Shown here in pieces: positions 34,238-43,068 of a DNA stretch of 45,474 nt (position 1 is the first letter of the stretch; the number at the start of each line of letters is the position of its first letter). Both the position numbers and the translations under genes were made by a program. A model generated the notes under the pieces. The model was not told the origin of the DNA. It made no database searches and saw only the letters and a list, made by a program, of their open reading frames with translations. This DNA comes from JBBDRX01 sp040905245 (lineage in GTDB: Bacteria; Bacteroidota; Rhodothermia; Balneolales; Balneolaceae), in contig JBBDRX010000038.1 of assembly GCA_040905245.1 (NCBI GenBank), forward strand, positions 1 to 45,474, in the 5' to 3' direction.

Positions 34238-34705
34238 TTAAAATGGAAGGTCATCATCCATGTCGTCAAAGGAGTCGTCCAGGCTGACGCTTTCGTTACT
34301 TTGACTTCCTGACGAAGATCCAGAGGCAGACCCTCTTCCTCCTCCCGGTCCGGGCGCTCCGCCCTGGCGCCCACCCGCCGAATCCAGCATGGTCAGTGTC
34401 AACGCCTTGATCTCGGTGGTATAACGCTTCTGTCCATCCTTGTCTTCCCACTCCCGGGTCTGGATAGGCCCTTCAATATAGACCTGGGATCCCTTCTTGA
34501 GATACTCCTGACAAATCTCGGCTGTACGGCCCCAGGCCACAACGCGATGCCATTCTGTTCGTTCCTGAAACTCCCCGTTCCGATCCTTGAATCGCTCATT
34601 TGTTGCGATATTCAGTGTCGCAACCGCGGTGTTGGACTGTGTGTATCTGACTTCGGGGTCCTGTCCCAGTCTCCCTATGATCATTGCCTTGTTGAGTGAA
34701 CTCAT
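34238..34705 (-). CDS. ssb: Single-stranded DNA-binding protein
   Basis: 155 residues. The OB-fold spans 1-105: MSSLNKAMIIGRLGQDPEVRYT, ATLNIATNERFKD, TEWHRVVAWGRTAEICQEYL and KGSQVYIEGPIQTREWEDK. A Gly/Ser-rich linker and the acidic tip DDMDDDLPF follow; the tip docks repair and replication partners such as RecO, also in this window. It starts its own transcript or follows dapD after about 150 nt; GGAG lies just before ATG. The gldE-like gene comes next after 135 nt. Confidence 0.98.
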   Translation of the reverse strand: MSSLNKAMIIGRLGQDPEVRYTQSNTAVATLNIATNERFKDRNGEFQERTEWHRVVAWGRTAEICQEYLKKGSQVYIEGPIQTREWEDKDGQKRYTTEIKALTLTMLDSAGGRQGGAPGPGGGRGSASGSSSGSQSNESVSLDDSFDDMDDDLPF

Positions 34706-34852
34706 GTTGACTCCTGCCCGTTTAACTTTTATTTCCTGTTTGTCATAGTATAAGAACCCGCTTCGAGCATTTCCTTACACTTTTACATCATTGGAATATT
34801 CTCCATCCGGATCCATATTCCCGGCTCCGGACACGAGTTCTTCCGGGTACTC

Positions 34853-35602
34853 CTATCGAAGTGCCTCTTCCAGTTCCAGAGAAGCATCACTGCCCTCATC
34901 ACGATACTTGATAATCAATGCACAGGATACCGAAAGCCCCTGTTCGGCCGCCCAGCTGTTCCCTGCCGGCCGGCTGCCGGGAACGACAATGGCACCTTCA
35001 GGGATTGCAGCGCCTTTTCCAAGCTGCTTTTCCCGGACGCAGTCATATACGGGAACCGATTTTGACAAGACGACCCCCGGAGCAATCACGGCCCGCTTTT
35101 GAATCAGCACTCCTTCAACAAGTACTGCGCCGGCGCCGATAAAGCAGTCGTCCTCAACAATAACCGGATTGAGGCCAACTGGCTCCAGAACTCCTCCAAT
35201 CTGGACACCCGCCGAGAGGTGGACCCGTTTCCCGATCTGGGCGCACGATCCCACCAGAGCGTGACTGTCGATCATGGTTCCCTCATCGACATAAGCTCCA
35301 GTGTTTACAAAAGCCGGTGGCATTACAATCACTCCCGGCGCAAGGTAAGAGCCCCTCCGAACCGAAGATCCCCCGGGTACCAGACGAACCTGGTTATCGG
35401 GTACAAACTCTCTCGGAACAAGGTTGTCCTTATCCACAAACCCCTTGTACGCTCCATCATAAGAGACATTTTTTCCTGCTTTAAACGCTTCCAGAATTGC
35501 CTTTTTCACATCCACATCGGCCCGCCATCCGTCTTCAGTCTTGCGGGCAGCGCGCAGGGATCCATCTTCCAGTTTGTCAAGTACCTCTTTCCATTCCATC
35601 AT
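34853..35602 (-). CDS. dapD: 2,3,4,5-tetrahydropyridine-2,6-dicarboxylate N-succinyltransferase
   Basis: 249 residues. Transfers succinyl from succinyl-CoA to tetrahydrodipicolinate, opening the succinylase branch of lysine/diaminopimelate synthesis. The left-handed beta-helix hexapeptide repeats are plain from about 78 on: VMPPAFVNTGAYVDEGTMID, VGSCAQIGKRVHLSAGVQIGGVLEP and IVEDDCFIGAGAVLVEGV, all as in E. coli DapD. The C-terminal segment SVSCALIIKYRDEGS is also typical. Slightly shorter than the 274-residue E. coli protein because the N-terminal domain is compact. It lies 105 nt downstream of dapA. Confidence 0.95.
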   Translation of the reverse strand: MMEWKEVLDKLEDGSLRAARKTEDGWRADVDVKKAILEAFKAGKNVSYDGAYKGFVDKDNLVPREFVPDNQVRLVPGGSSVRRGSYLAPGVIVMPPAFVNTGAYVDEGTMIDSHALVGSCAQIGKRVHLSAGVQIGGVLEPVGLNPVIVEDDCFIGAGAVLVEGVLIQKRAVIAPGVVLSKSVPVYDCVREKQLGKGAAIPEGAIVVPGSRPAGNSWAAEQGLSVSCALIIKYRDEGSDASLELEEALR

Positions 35603-35707
35603 ATTATCATTTCTATCATTATCGTTTCCTGTTATGCGATGCCACAGATATCCGGATGTGGGTTGTTAAGGAATAGACGATGAAGAGCTGTTTGCAAGAT
35701 AATCACG

Positions 35708-36592
35708 CTACAGGCTCTGATACCACTTCCGAATGTCGCGATCCGCATTCAAAAGCGGCTCCATATCGGTCAGGTCTTCCCGTAACAGCGGCAGTCGCAA
35801 AGTAGCGGTCGAGATCCACCCCTTTTCCAGCAGAAGGGATTTTGCGGGAATCGGATTGGATGCGAAAAAAAGCGCCTCGGAGGCCCGTTCCCACAATCCC
35901 CGGAAGGATTCACTCTCGCCGGCCAGAGTCAGATCGACATATCTGGAAGTCTCTTCCGGCCAGACATTTGCTGCCACAGAAACCAGGCCGCTACAGCCAA
36001 TCTCCGTGTAGATTGGCAGATGGGCGTCATCTCCACTGAACAGTTCAACTGTGGGAGCCGCCTTGCGAAACGCACGATATTCATCGGCACTTCCACTGGC
36101 CTCTTTCAGACTCCACATTCGTGAATGCGTGGCCAGATTTGCAACCACTCCCGGCGGAATTCTGACACCGGTACGGCTCGGGATATTATAAAGCATACAC
36201 GGGTGGTCGGACTCGTCCAACAGTGCCTCGAACCAGGCCTGCATTCCGGCCGGGCCGGGCTTTGAATAGAGAGGAGCCACCAAAAGGAATGCATGAACAT
36301 TGAGGCCGTTGCAGGCAGCGATCCAGCTGCGTTGTGACTCCAGGTTGAACCCTCCAACCCCAACCATCAGGGGAATATCCGACCCGAGTCCCGATACAAA
36401 ACGGACAACAGAAAGCTTTTCTTCGTCCGGCAGAGCCAATCCCTCCCCTGTACTGCCAAGCAGGAGTACACCGTTACCGGCCTCCTCCTGTTTACCGACA
36501 AGTCGCTCCAGACTGTCATAGTCGATCTCTCCGTCCCTGTTCATAGGGGTGACAAGTGCCGTCCAGAGACGTGTCTCTTTCACATGTTTCAT
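35708..36592 (-). CDS. dapA: 4-hydroxy-tetrahydrodipicolinate synthase
   Basis: 294 residues from the ATG at 36590-36592, which overlaps the dapB stop (ATGA); a longer frame to 36682 would lie within dapB and is rejected. DapA condenses pyruvate with aspartate semialdehyde, first step specific to lysine/DAP. The TIM-barrel shows GVLLLGSTGEGLALPDEEK, the tyrosine in CMLYNIPSRTGVRIPP and the Schiff-base lysine in WSLKEASGSADEYRAF. The protein is of the usual length. Confidence 0.97.
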   Translation of the reverse strand: MKHVKETRLWTALVTPMNRDGEIDYDSLERLVGKQEEAGNGVLLLGSTGEGLALPDEEKLSVVRFVSGLGSDIPLMVGVGGFNLESQRSWIAACNGLNVHAFLLVAPLYSKPGPAGMQAWFEALLDESDHPCMLYNIPSRTGVRIPPGVVANLATHSRMWSLKEASGSADEYRAFRKAAPTVELFSGDDAHLPIYTEIGCSGLVSVAANVWPEETSRYVDLTLAGESESFRGLWERASEALFFASNPIPAKSLLLEKGWISTATLRLPLLREDLTDMEPLLNADRDIRKWYQSL

Positions 36593-37266
36593 GAGTTGTT
36601 GAAAGCTAAATCGATAATGGATTCGAACGTATAGATACCGGGCATAACCGAGTCGTTCTCGATCAGAAATCGGGCGGCCCAAAGAGCCCCCTCGGCAAAA
36701 AGCGCACGGTCATGCGCCTCATGTTTCAGATAGATGGATTCATACGGTGTTTTTATATGCAGTGTATGAACACCACGAACATCCCCTTCACGACTGGACG
36801 AGATATGAACATTATCCCGGCCCAGCCACTCTTCCCACTTCAGAGCGGTACCACTCGGGGCATCCTTCTTGTGGACATGGTGAACTTCATGAATATGATA
36901 CTCCGGATTTCGAAGAAACTCACTCCCCTGTCCTATCACTTCCAGGCACTTTCGGATAAGATTCATCCCGAGACTGAAATTGGCAGCCACAATCCATCGG
37001 GTTCCGCTTGCTTTCACACGCCTGGACAGATCCCCGGGAAAGGCATACCCGGTACTTCCCCAGGCAACCGGAATACCGGACTCTACAAGTGGTTCGATCA
37101 ACTCTCCTGCCGCATCCCCGGGGACGAATACAATAGCCACATCGGCCTCTTTCAACGACGACGTTGTCGGTTTGTTCCTCTCGTCAAAGGAGAGCACCTG
37201 GTCCGACTCCGCCAGTCTGGCTACATGGCCACCGGTTTTCCCGGTACCGATCAATGCAATTTTCAT
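36589..37266 (-). CDS. dapB: 4-hydroxy-tetrahydrodipicolinate reductase
   Basis: 225 residues, the short form common in Bacteroidota-like bacteria (E. coli has 273). N-terminal Rossmann motif KIALIGTGKTGGHVARLA; the catalytic HEVHHVHKKDAPSGTALKW loop is intact, with the lysine and SGTA needed for substrate. Reduces HTPA to tetrahydrodipicolinate with NAD(P)H. It overlaps lysC by 4 nt at its start and dapA by 4 nt at its end, so lysC-dapB-dapA are tightly coupled. Confidence 0.96.
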   Translation of the reverse strand: MKIALIGTGKTGGHVARLAESDQVLSFDERNKPTTSSLKEADVAIVFVPGDAAGELIEPLVESGIPVAWGSTGYAFPGDLSRRVKASGTRWIVAANFSLGMNLIRKCLEVIGQGSEFLRNPEYHIHEVHHVHKKDAPSGTALKWEEWLGRDNVHISSSREGDVRGVHTLHIKTPYESIYLKHEAHDRALFAEGALWAARFLIENDSVMPGIYTFESIIDLAFNNS

Positions 37267-38627
37267 GCGAGCACCTCACCTTTTTTGGTGATAAAGTGGT
37301 CGTGAAGACGCTGAACTACCTCTTTGGCCCGCTGCTCCTCTACCAGAAAACAGAGATTGTGACTGCTGGCCCCGTGGCAAACCAGCCGGATGTTGATCTC
37401 GTCCAGAAGCTGAAAAAGCTCACCGCTCACACCCGCCGTCCGATCGAGATGGTTACCGACAACCGCGATCAGCACCAGGCCGGTTTCCACCTGAACATCA
37501 GCAATCGCTTCCAGATCCTTCATCAGACCAGACGAAAGCCGTTGACGCAATCCCTCATGGTTTGTATCGATCGTCAGGGAGACACTCACTTCACTTGTCG
37601 TCACCAGATCCACGCTAATCTTGTGGTCTGCAAGAATCTGAAACAGCCGGGCAAGAAACCCGTGACGGTGAAGCATATCCAGGCTGTGTACCGTCAGAAG
37701 AGTCTGGTCCATCCGCAGGGAGATCGCTCGCGTAACCGGCAGGTTCTCCGATCGCTTTACGATCCAGGTACCGGGTTTCTCCGGGTGGATACTGGAACCC
37801 ACATAAACGCGAATATTTTTCCGAATTGCAGGCTTGAGAGTGGCCGGGTGCAGTACCTTGGCACCGAACGTCGAGAGCTCCGCCGCTTCGTCAAACGTCA
37901 GTTCGGTAATCGGCCTGGCTTCCGGGACAATGCGGGGGTCTGTAGAGTATATCGCATCCACATCCGTCCAGATCTCCAGGACGTCCGCATCCAGTGCCTC
38001 AGCCAGAAGGGCAGCGGTAAAATCACTTCCACCCCGACCGAGTGTGGTTGTGGTTCCATTTCGGTCTGAACCAATAAAACCCTGGGTGACCATTCGTTTT
38101 TTACGGAGGTTGGGAGCAATCCGTTTCGCCGCTTCTTTTCGAATCTCGTCCAGGAGTGGTTCCGCGTTACCAAAGGTACTATCGGTCCGGATCACATCCC
38201 GGGAGTCGAGTAACTCTGCCTCCACACCGCTCCGTTGAAGAAGATCCGTAAAAATCGTGGTCGAAAGTTGTTCTCCAAAAGAGAGCAGGCGATCCTTGAT
38301 TTTCAGTTCCGACCGATTTTCATCGTCGGCGACTTCCCGAAGCTCTTCCAGGATTTCACGAATACGCCGGGTCGTCTCTTCGGAACTTTCCAGCTCCTCC
38401 ACGATCTTCAGGTGTTTCTCTTCAATCGTCTTGAGTATATCTTCCCGGTCGGAACGGCCGTGTATAGATGAGAGAGCAACCAGCAGGTTGGTTGTTCCGG
38501 AGGTAGCACTCAGAACCACAATCCGTTTGTCCGGGTCATTAGAAATTATTTTTGCACAACGTGTCATGGCTGCTGCATCGGCAACACTTGTGCCTCCAAA
38601 CTTTGCTACTTTTATCAAATCTGGCAT
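37263..38627 (-). CDS. lysC: Aspartate kinase, monofunctional with ACT domains
   Basis: 454 residues. Phosphorylates aspartate, the entry to lysine, threonine and methionine synthesis. Kinase motifs: VAKFGGTSVADAAAM near the start, FIGSDRNGTTTTLGRGGSDFTAA and LEIWTDVDAIYSTDPR. Two ACT-type regulatory regions follow from about 305, with VTTSEVSVSLTIDTN and a second near LVLIAVVGNHLDRTAG. These should mediate feedback by lysine or threonine. First gene of the lysC-dapB-dapA(-dapD) set; the promoter must lie in 38628-38915. No lysine riboswitch is recognisable there. Confidence 0.97.
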   Translation of the reverse strand: MPDLIKVAKFGGTSVADAAAMTRCAKIISNDPDKRIVVLSATSGTTNLLVALSSIHGRSDREDILKTIEEKHLKIVEELESSEETTRRIREILEELREVADDENRSELKIKDRLLSFGEQLSTTIFTDLLQRSGVEAELLDSRDVIRTDSTFGNAEPLLDEIRKEAAKRIAPNLRKKRMVTQGFIGSDRNGTTTTLGRGGSDFTAALLAEALDADVLEIWTDVDAIYSTDPRIVPEARPITELTFDEAAELSTFGAKVLHPATLKPAIRKNIRVYVGSSIHPEKPGTWIVKRSENLPVTRAISLRMDQTLLTVHSLDMLHRHGFLARLFQILADHKISVDLVTTSEVSVSLTIDTNHEGLRQRLSSGLMKDLEAIADVQVETGLVLIAVVGNHLDRTAGVSGELFQLLDEINIRLVCHGASSHNLCFLVEEQRAKEVVQRLHDHFITKKGEVLA

Positions 38628-38915
38628 GTTTACGGGATCATTCTTTTTTCAGACAGGAAAGATACGAAAATGATGCGCTCTTGCAGAAGGAAAAATAGAT
38701 CAAGGACCCTTTTGCCATCTTCCTGACCGATCACCCAGGCAGGATTCCACCCGGAACCCGGCAAACCTTTGTGATTCAGATCGAGGATTCCATTGCAACA
38801 TACCCGATATTTTTTCGTAAGTTGTCAGTCTTGATTGCATCTGACCCGGCCCATTTCTAACCGGGCTGGAATCCCCGACAATTTTTACCCAACAAACGAA
38901 ACAGGATACAGATTC

Positions 38916-39005
38916 ATGCCCAGCGGAAAAAAGAGAAAACGTTCCAAGATCGCCAAGCACAAACGAAAAAAGAGACTTAGAAAGAACCGTCACAAGAAGA
39001 AGTAG
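38916..39005 (+). CDS. AURKAIP1/COX24-type small ribosomal protein
   Basis: 29 residues, too short for standard ORF finding. It starts MPSGKKRKRSKIAKHKRKKR and ends LRKNRHKKK. More than half the residues are Lys or Arg, as in the COX24/AURKAIP1 family, which in Bacteroidota begins MPSGKKRKR and is thought to sit on the small ribosomal subunit near the decoding region. The clean stop and match to this consensus make a chance ORF unlikely. AGGA precedes the ATG by about 10 nt. It stands alone, between the divergent lysC and a convergent unknown gene, with a stem-loop beyond it. Confidence 0.9.
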   Translation: MPSGKKRKRSKIAKHKRKKRLRKNRHKKK

Positions 39006-39033
39006 CTCCGCCACTTCTCTGCAACAAACCGGT

Positions 39034-39066
39034 ATAGCTGCCCGGATTACCAACCGGGCCGGCTAT
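39034..39066. other. Stem-loop between convergent genes
   Basis: ATAGC (39034-39038) pairs with GCTAT (39062-39066) and GCCCGG (39040-39045) with CCGGGC (39054-39059), around an 8-nt loop. It follows the small ribosomal protein gene by 28 nt. No T-run follows on either strand, so it is either a weak terminator or an RNA 3'-end stabiliser for one or both convergent genes. Confidence 0.55.
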
Positions 39067-39088
39067 CCCTTCCCCTCTCTACGAGATC

Positions 39089-39745
39089 TCACGCAGCCGG
39101 CACGTTCACAGTGCTGTCTGTAATTCGAATTACCCGGTTGATTTTGAAGAGTAGATCCCGGATACGCTGTTCAATGTAGAGATGAACACCATTGAGACTG
39201 TGCAGGTCGGAAAGCTTGTACTGAAAATAGGAGATCAAATTGATTGCCGTCAGAAAACGGCCTTTTTCGTCTCCTTCGATTTCGATATGCCACCGGGTAA
39301 TAATTTCGTCTGACGAGAGCAGCTCATTGACCTGACGACTGGCCTCCTCCATCCACCGGCTGGCAACATCGATGCGATAGTTGTTGTTCTCTCCGGATTG
39401 ATCCGAATCCGGCTGACAGCGCTCTTCATCAAAATACCAGACCACTTCAATATCAAGTACCGGTTCCACCTTTGTCTCCAGCAGATGAGTGGATTTCAGA
39501 AGAGGATGTTTTTCGGTGCCGTCCAGCTGCTGGGCGATCCGGGTCTCACGAAACCGATCCCAGTCGAAATTAATAGAGACACCCCGGAGATATTCAGTAG
39601 AATCGGAGAGATCGATCCAGATCTCGAGTCCGGTTGCATTGATCTGTGTCTCTTCCCACAACTTGAACCGGCTGATCGTTATCTTACTTCTGTTGAGGGA
39701 AGATTTTATCTTGTTCACGACAGAGTGAAAAATCGGATATTGCAT
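39089..39745 (-). CDS. Conserved-looking soluble protein, unknown function
   Basis: 218 residues. I do not recognise it. It has no signal peptide or membrane helix, a single cysteine, and many aromatic and acidic residues (GLEIWIDLSDSTEYLRG, PVLDIEVVWYFDEERC, RWHIEIEGDEKGRFLTAINL). The last third, FQYKLSDLHSLNGVHLYIEQ to IRDLLFKINRVIRITDS, is amphipathic and may bind a partner. It is divergent from the RqcH-like gene (55 nt), so the two probably share a regulatory gap. No hint of function beyond that. Confidence 0.75.
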   Translation of the reverse strand: MQYPIFHSVVNKIKSSLNRSKITISRFKLWEETQINATGLEIWIDLSDSTEYLRGVSINFDWDRFRETRIAQQLDGTEKHPLLKSTHLLETKVEPVLDIEVVWYFDEERCQPDSDQSGENNNYRIDVASRWMEEASRQVNELLSSDEIITRWHIEIEGDEKGRFLTAINLISYFQYKLSDLHSLNGVHLYIEQRIRDLLFKINRVIRITDSTVNVPAA

Positions 39746-39800
39746 GAATCAACACAGCTTTCGATGAAACGTCCGCCAGGGGTGAACGCGTAACGGATTT

Positions 39801-41402
39801 ATGAATAATTACTACGCACTAATATATCTAACCGAACATATCAATACAAAATTGAGAGGCTCCCGGTTTATTAACGGGGGATCCCCGCACAAAAATGTTT
39901 GGGAGGGTCATTTCGAACATAAAGACGAAGAAATTCGGCTTCTCCTCAGCACCACTCCCGGAGAGACGGCCCTCTTCACGGATCGTTACCGGCCTTTAAA
40001 AAAAAGAAATATGCAGAACTTCTTTGAACCTCTCTACGGGGCCCGTGTAACCGGTGCCGAACTGGCCGAAGGAGACCGTCTGCTCACCCTTTCCTTTAAC
40101 CGGGAAGAACAGTTGCTGTTCCAGCTTTTCGGAAATCGGGCCAACCTTTTTATGACAGATGGCCAAACCATTCTGGAATCCTTCAAAAATCCAAAAAAGC
40201 GGGTTGGCACTCCGCCGCCTGAGCCAAGAAAACCTGCCCCCCCCGGACAGCCGGAACAGACAGAGAATTCCGAAAAACTGCTGCTCCACTTCGACCAAAA
40301 GCTTCCGAGGCACCTGATCCGACCACTCGTCGAGCAGTTTGACCTGGACAGTATCCCTCCCGGCAATAGGCGAGCCGAGAGGGCGGAAGAGATTGTCAAA
40401 TCCGTAGTCAATGCCATGATGACCTGCCCCGAATTTCGGATACTTGCAAATGGGCATCTCTGTTTGATCCCGACCCGGCTTCTCCCTCTCGAAAACAGTG
40501 CCACGTTCGACTCAGTCAATGAAGCGATACGGCACGGTTACTACGAGGCATCAGCGCTTCGCCGCTATTCGCAACAACTCAAAGAGTATCAGGAATCGAT
40601 TCATCAATCGATCCGGCGTGGGGAGAAAGCCCTCAAACAACTCGAAAGTGCAGACAAGGCACTCAGAAGAGCAGAAACCCATGAGCAGTACGGACACCTT
40701 CTGATGGCAGCGGCACACAGGGAGGTGGATCCGGGGACCCAATCTATTGAACTGGAGAACTTTTATGACGAAAACCGGCCGGTAATTATCCAGCTCAAAC
40801 CCTCGAAGGACATTGCAGAGAATGCCAGGGACTACTACAACCGGGCCGCCAAGGCAAAGAGACGGGTGCAGCAGGCAGAAACCCGTCGGAAGGAGTTGAC
40901 CCGGCAACTGCAGGAGCTCGAAGAGCTCCGGAAAAGCCTCCAATCCACAACCGATCTGCATCAGCTCCGGGAGTGGGAGAAGAAACAGAATTCAGCACTG
41001 GAGAGGCACCGGCTTCTTCCCGGTTCAACCCGACAATCTTCTTCACCCTGGAAAACGACCCATATCCTCGATTTTGAGGTACGGATCGGAAAAAATGCCA
41101 AAAGCAATGACAAACTGACGCGGACTGCACACAAGGAAGACATCTGGCTTCACGCCAGGGGTACATCAGGGTCCCACGTGGTTATCCGCATGGAAAACCA
41201 GACAGACTACCCTCCCGAAAACGTTCTCTACCGGGCCGCAGGATATGCAGCGTGGCACTCCAAATTACGGGGTTCTGCACTGGTCCCTGTCATCTCTACC
41301 AAACGAAAGTATATAACCAAACCCAAAGGAGCTCCGGCCGGAACCGTTCGCGTCTCTCGTGAAGAAGTACTGATGGTTGAACCGGTAGAGCCGACAGAAT
41401 AA
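39801..41402 (+). CDS. RqcH/NFACT-family ribosome quality-control protein
   Basis: 533 residues, close to the B. subtilis RqcH length. The NFACT-N domain (1 to about 130) includes GDRLLTLSF with the Asp92-Arg93 pair matching the RqcH residues needed for C-terminal tailing. The HhH-like region is near 160-200. A central coiled coil (about 255-410) follows, then the NFACT-R domain: DFEVRIGKNAKSNDKLTRTA, EDIWLHARGTSGSHVVIRM, AAGYAAWHSKLRGSALVPV and the final KPKGAPAGTVRVSREEVLMV. It binds stalled large ribosomal subunits and recruits tRNA-Ala to add alanine tails in bacteria where it has been tested. Here that is inference by homology. aroK follows after 8 nt. Confidence 0.9.
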   Translation: MNNYYALIYLTEHINTKLRGSRFINGGSPHKNVWEGHFEHKDEEIRLLLSTTPGETALFTDRYRPLKKRNMQNFFEPLYGARVTGAELAEGDRLLTLSFNREEQLLFQLFGNRANLFMTDGQTILESFKNPKKRVGTPPPEPRKPAPPGQPEQTENSEKLLLHFDQKLPRHLIRPLVEQFDLDSIPPGNRRAERAEEIVKSVVNAMMTCPEFRILANGHLCLIPTRLLPLENSATFDSVNEAIRHGYYEASALRRYSQQLKEYQESIHQSIRRGEKALKQLESADKALRRAETHEQYGHLLMAAAHREVDPGTQSIELENFYDENRPVIIQLKPSKDIAENARDYYNRAAKAKRRVQQAETRRKELTRQLQELEELRKSLQSTTDLHQLREWEKKQNSALERHRLLPGSTRQSSSPWKTTHILDFEVRIGKNAKSNDKLTRTAHKEDIWLHARGTSGSHVVIRMENQTDYPPENVLYRAAGYAAWHSKLRGSALVPVISTKRKYITKPKGAPAGTVRVSREEVLMVEPVEPTE

Positions 41403-41410
41403 AAACCACT

Positions 41411-41938
41411 ATGGATGCAAAACCAATATTTCTTTGCGGAATGATGGGTTCCGGAAAATCTACTGTCGGACGTCTGCTGGCACAACGCCTGAAACGACGG
41501 CATGTAGACCTGGACAGTAAAATCGAGGTACGGGAGAAGATGTCCATTCCGGATATCTTTCGATTGCATGGAGAAGCCGCATTCCGAAAGATGGAACGGA
41601 CGCTTCTGAACGAAGCCTCCGGATGGAAAAATACGGTAATCTCACTTGGGGGTGGATCGATTCAGACCCGGGAGGCCGTTGAACTTGTCAAAGAGTCCGG
41701 GCTGCTTATTTTTTTAGATGCTCCACTATCCGTACTTTTGGAACGCCTGGAGAGAGATTCCAGCCGTCCTCTGCTTCATGCGGAGACCGATGAGAGCCTT
41801 CGCAGCCGAATTGAAGAACTTCTTGAGCATCGCAACCCCTACTATCTCCAATCTCATATCGTAATTCCGACCGGTCAGCTCTCTCCTGAATCGGTTACAG
41901 ACACTCTTATTGAAAAGATCGAATCCCATGAAAGCTGA
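41411..41938 (+). CDS. aroK: Shikimate kinase
   Basis: 175 residues. Phosphorylates shikimate in the chorismate pathway. The P-loop GMMGSGKSTVGRLLAQ lies at about 9-24, the shikimate-binding arginine/aspartate in VDLDSKIEVREKMSIPDIF, the GEAAFRKMER helix and VISLGGGSIQTREAV glycine motif follow, and the lid with ERDSSRPLL comes after. The stop overlaps the aroB start by 11 nt. aroK and aroB together with the preceding rqcH-like gene read as one operon. Confidence 0.97.
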   Translation: MDAKPIFLCGMMGSGKSTVGRLLAQRLKRRHVDLDSKIEVREKMSIPDIFRLHGEAAFRKMERTLLNEASGWKNTVISLGGGSIQTREAVELVKESGLLIFLDAPLSVLLERLERDSSRPLLHAETDESLRSRIEELLEHRNPYYLQSHIVIPTGQLSPESVTDTLIEKIESHES

Positions 41939-43031
41939 CTTTACCGTACAGGCTCCATCCCGAAGCTATCCTGTTTTTGTCCGAGACGGATTGCCGGACG
42001 ACGGATTCCGACAGCATCTGCGCTCACTGGATGCCGGCACACCTTTTTTGATCATTGACCAGCAGGCCGAGAAATATTACGGAGAAGCACTTCGGAATCT
42101 CATCTATAGCCGGAACGACCGCTCGCGAACCCGTGTAATCCCCTCGGGCGAAGCAAGCAAATCGTTCGACGAATGGAAAAAAACCACCGACTTTCTTCTG
42201 GAAAACGGAGCTCGGAGAAATACCCCTGTCCTTGCCGTCGGGGGTGGAGTGACAGGCGATCTGGCCGGATTCGCCGCAGCTGCAACCATGAGAGGGCTCC
42301 CACTCATTCACATTCCCACAACCCTTCTGGCAATGGTAGACAGCTCCATCGGCGGAAAAACAGGAATTAACCATGCTGTCGGGAAAAACCTGGTTGGAAG
42401 TTTCTATCAGCCACTGGCTATTTTTATTCATACCGGGTTTCTCTCGACGCTTCCGGGCAATGAATGGACCAACGGACTGAGTGAGATCCTTAAATACGCA
42501 GCCATCCGACGGCCCGCTATTTTCCGTACCTGCCGGGAACTGTTTCTCGAAGAGCGAGTACCACACAGTGACCCGAAACTCGTGGAACTGATCCGGACTT
42601 GTGCGAAAATCAAAGCCGACGTGGTTGCAGCAGACGAACGCGAGAGTAAACTTCGCATGATTCTCAATTTCGGACACACGTTTGCACACTCTCTTGAAAA
42701 CCTGGGGGGATATCAGAATATCACGCACGGAGAGGCGGTCTTCATCGGTATGCTCGCGGCAACACACCTCTCCAACACCCTTTCCGCTTCCATTGACCCG
42801 GAAGAATTGATCCTCTTTCGATCACTTTACAGCATCGACCCGGAGGTGGCAAAATGGAGTGTGACAGATTTGATCCGGGGGATGTACCAGGATAAAAAAC
42901 GATCTTCCGACCGGCTGAAAGTAGTCCTGCTGCAAGAATGGGGAACGCCCTACGTTACAGAAGTGGAAGATACCGCTCCGGTCGAATCGGCCTGGAAGTA
43001 CGCCCTGAAACACTTTCAATTCCCCGGTTAA
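41928..43031 (+). CDS. aroB: 3-dehydroquinate synthase
   Basis: 367 residues from ATG at 41928; an in-frame ATG at 41910 lies inside aroK and would add only MKRSNP, so I chose the later one. AroB turns DAHP into 3-dehydroquinate with NAD+ and Zn2+. NAD-binding GGGVTGDLAGFAAA, then IPTTLLAMVDSSIGGKTGIN and GKNLVGSFYQP identify it; the zinc ligands are the glutamate in NGLSEILKYA and the histidines in LNFGHTFAHSLE and ITHGEAV. A normal-length enzyme. The next gene begins 37 nt on. Confidence 0.97.
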   Translation: MKADFTVQAPSRSYPVFVRDGLPDDGFRQHLRSLDAGTPFLIIDQQAEKYYGEALRNLIYSRNDRSRTRVIPSGEASKSFDEWKKTTDFLLENGARRNTPVLAVGGGVTGDLAGFAAAATMRGLPLIHIPTTLLAMVDSSIGGKTGINHAVGKNLVGSFYQPLAIFIHTGFLSTLPGNEWTNGLSEILKYAAIRRPAIFRTCRELFLEERVPHSDPKLVELIRTCAKIKADVVAADERESKLRMILNFGHTFAHSLENLGGYQNITHGEAVFIGMLAATHLSNTLSASIDPEELILFRSLYSIDPEVAKWSVTDLIRGMYQDKKRSSDRLKVVLLQEWGTPYVTEVEDTAPVESAWKYALKHFQFPG

Positions 43032-43068
43032 TCGATACACGACCGAACAGAGAGGGACAACGGAACCT

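Noticed and set aside
37164..38069. 301-residue plus-strand frame
   Set aside because: Antisense to lysC and dapB; a by-product of codon bias.
38628..38915. Lysine riboswitch upstream of lysC
   Set aside because: The leader is not long enough on the lysC side to show the conserved core, and no characteristic motifs are visible.
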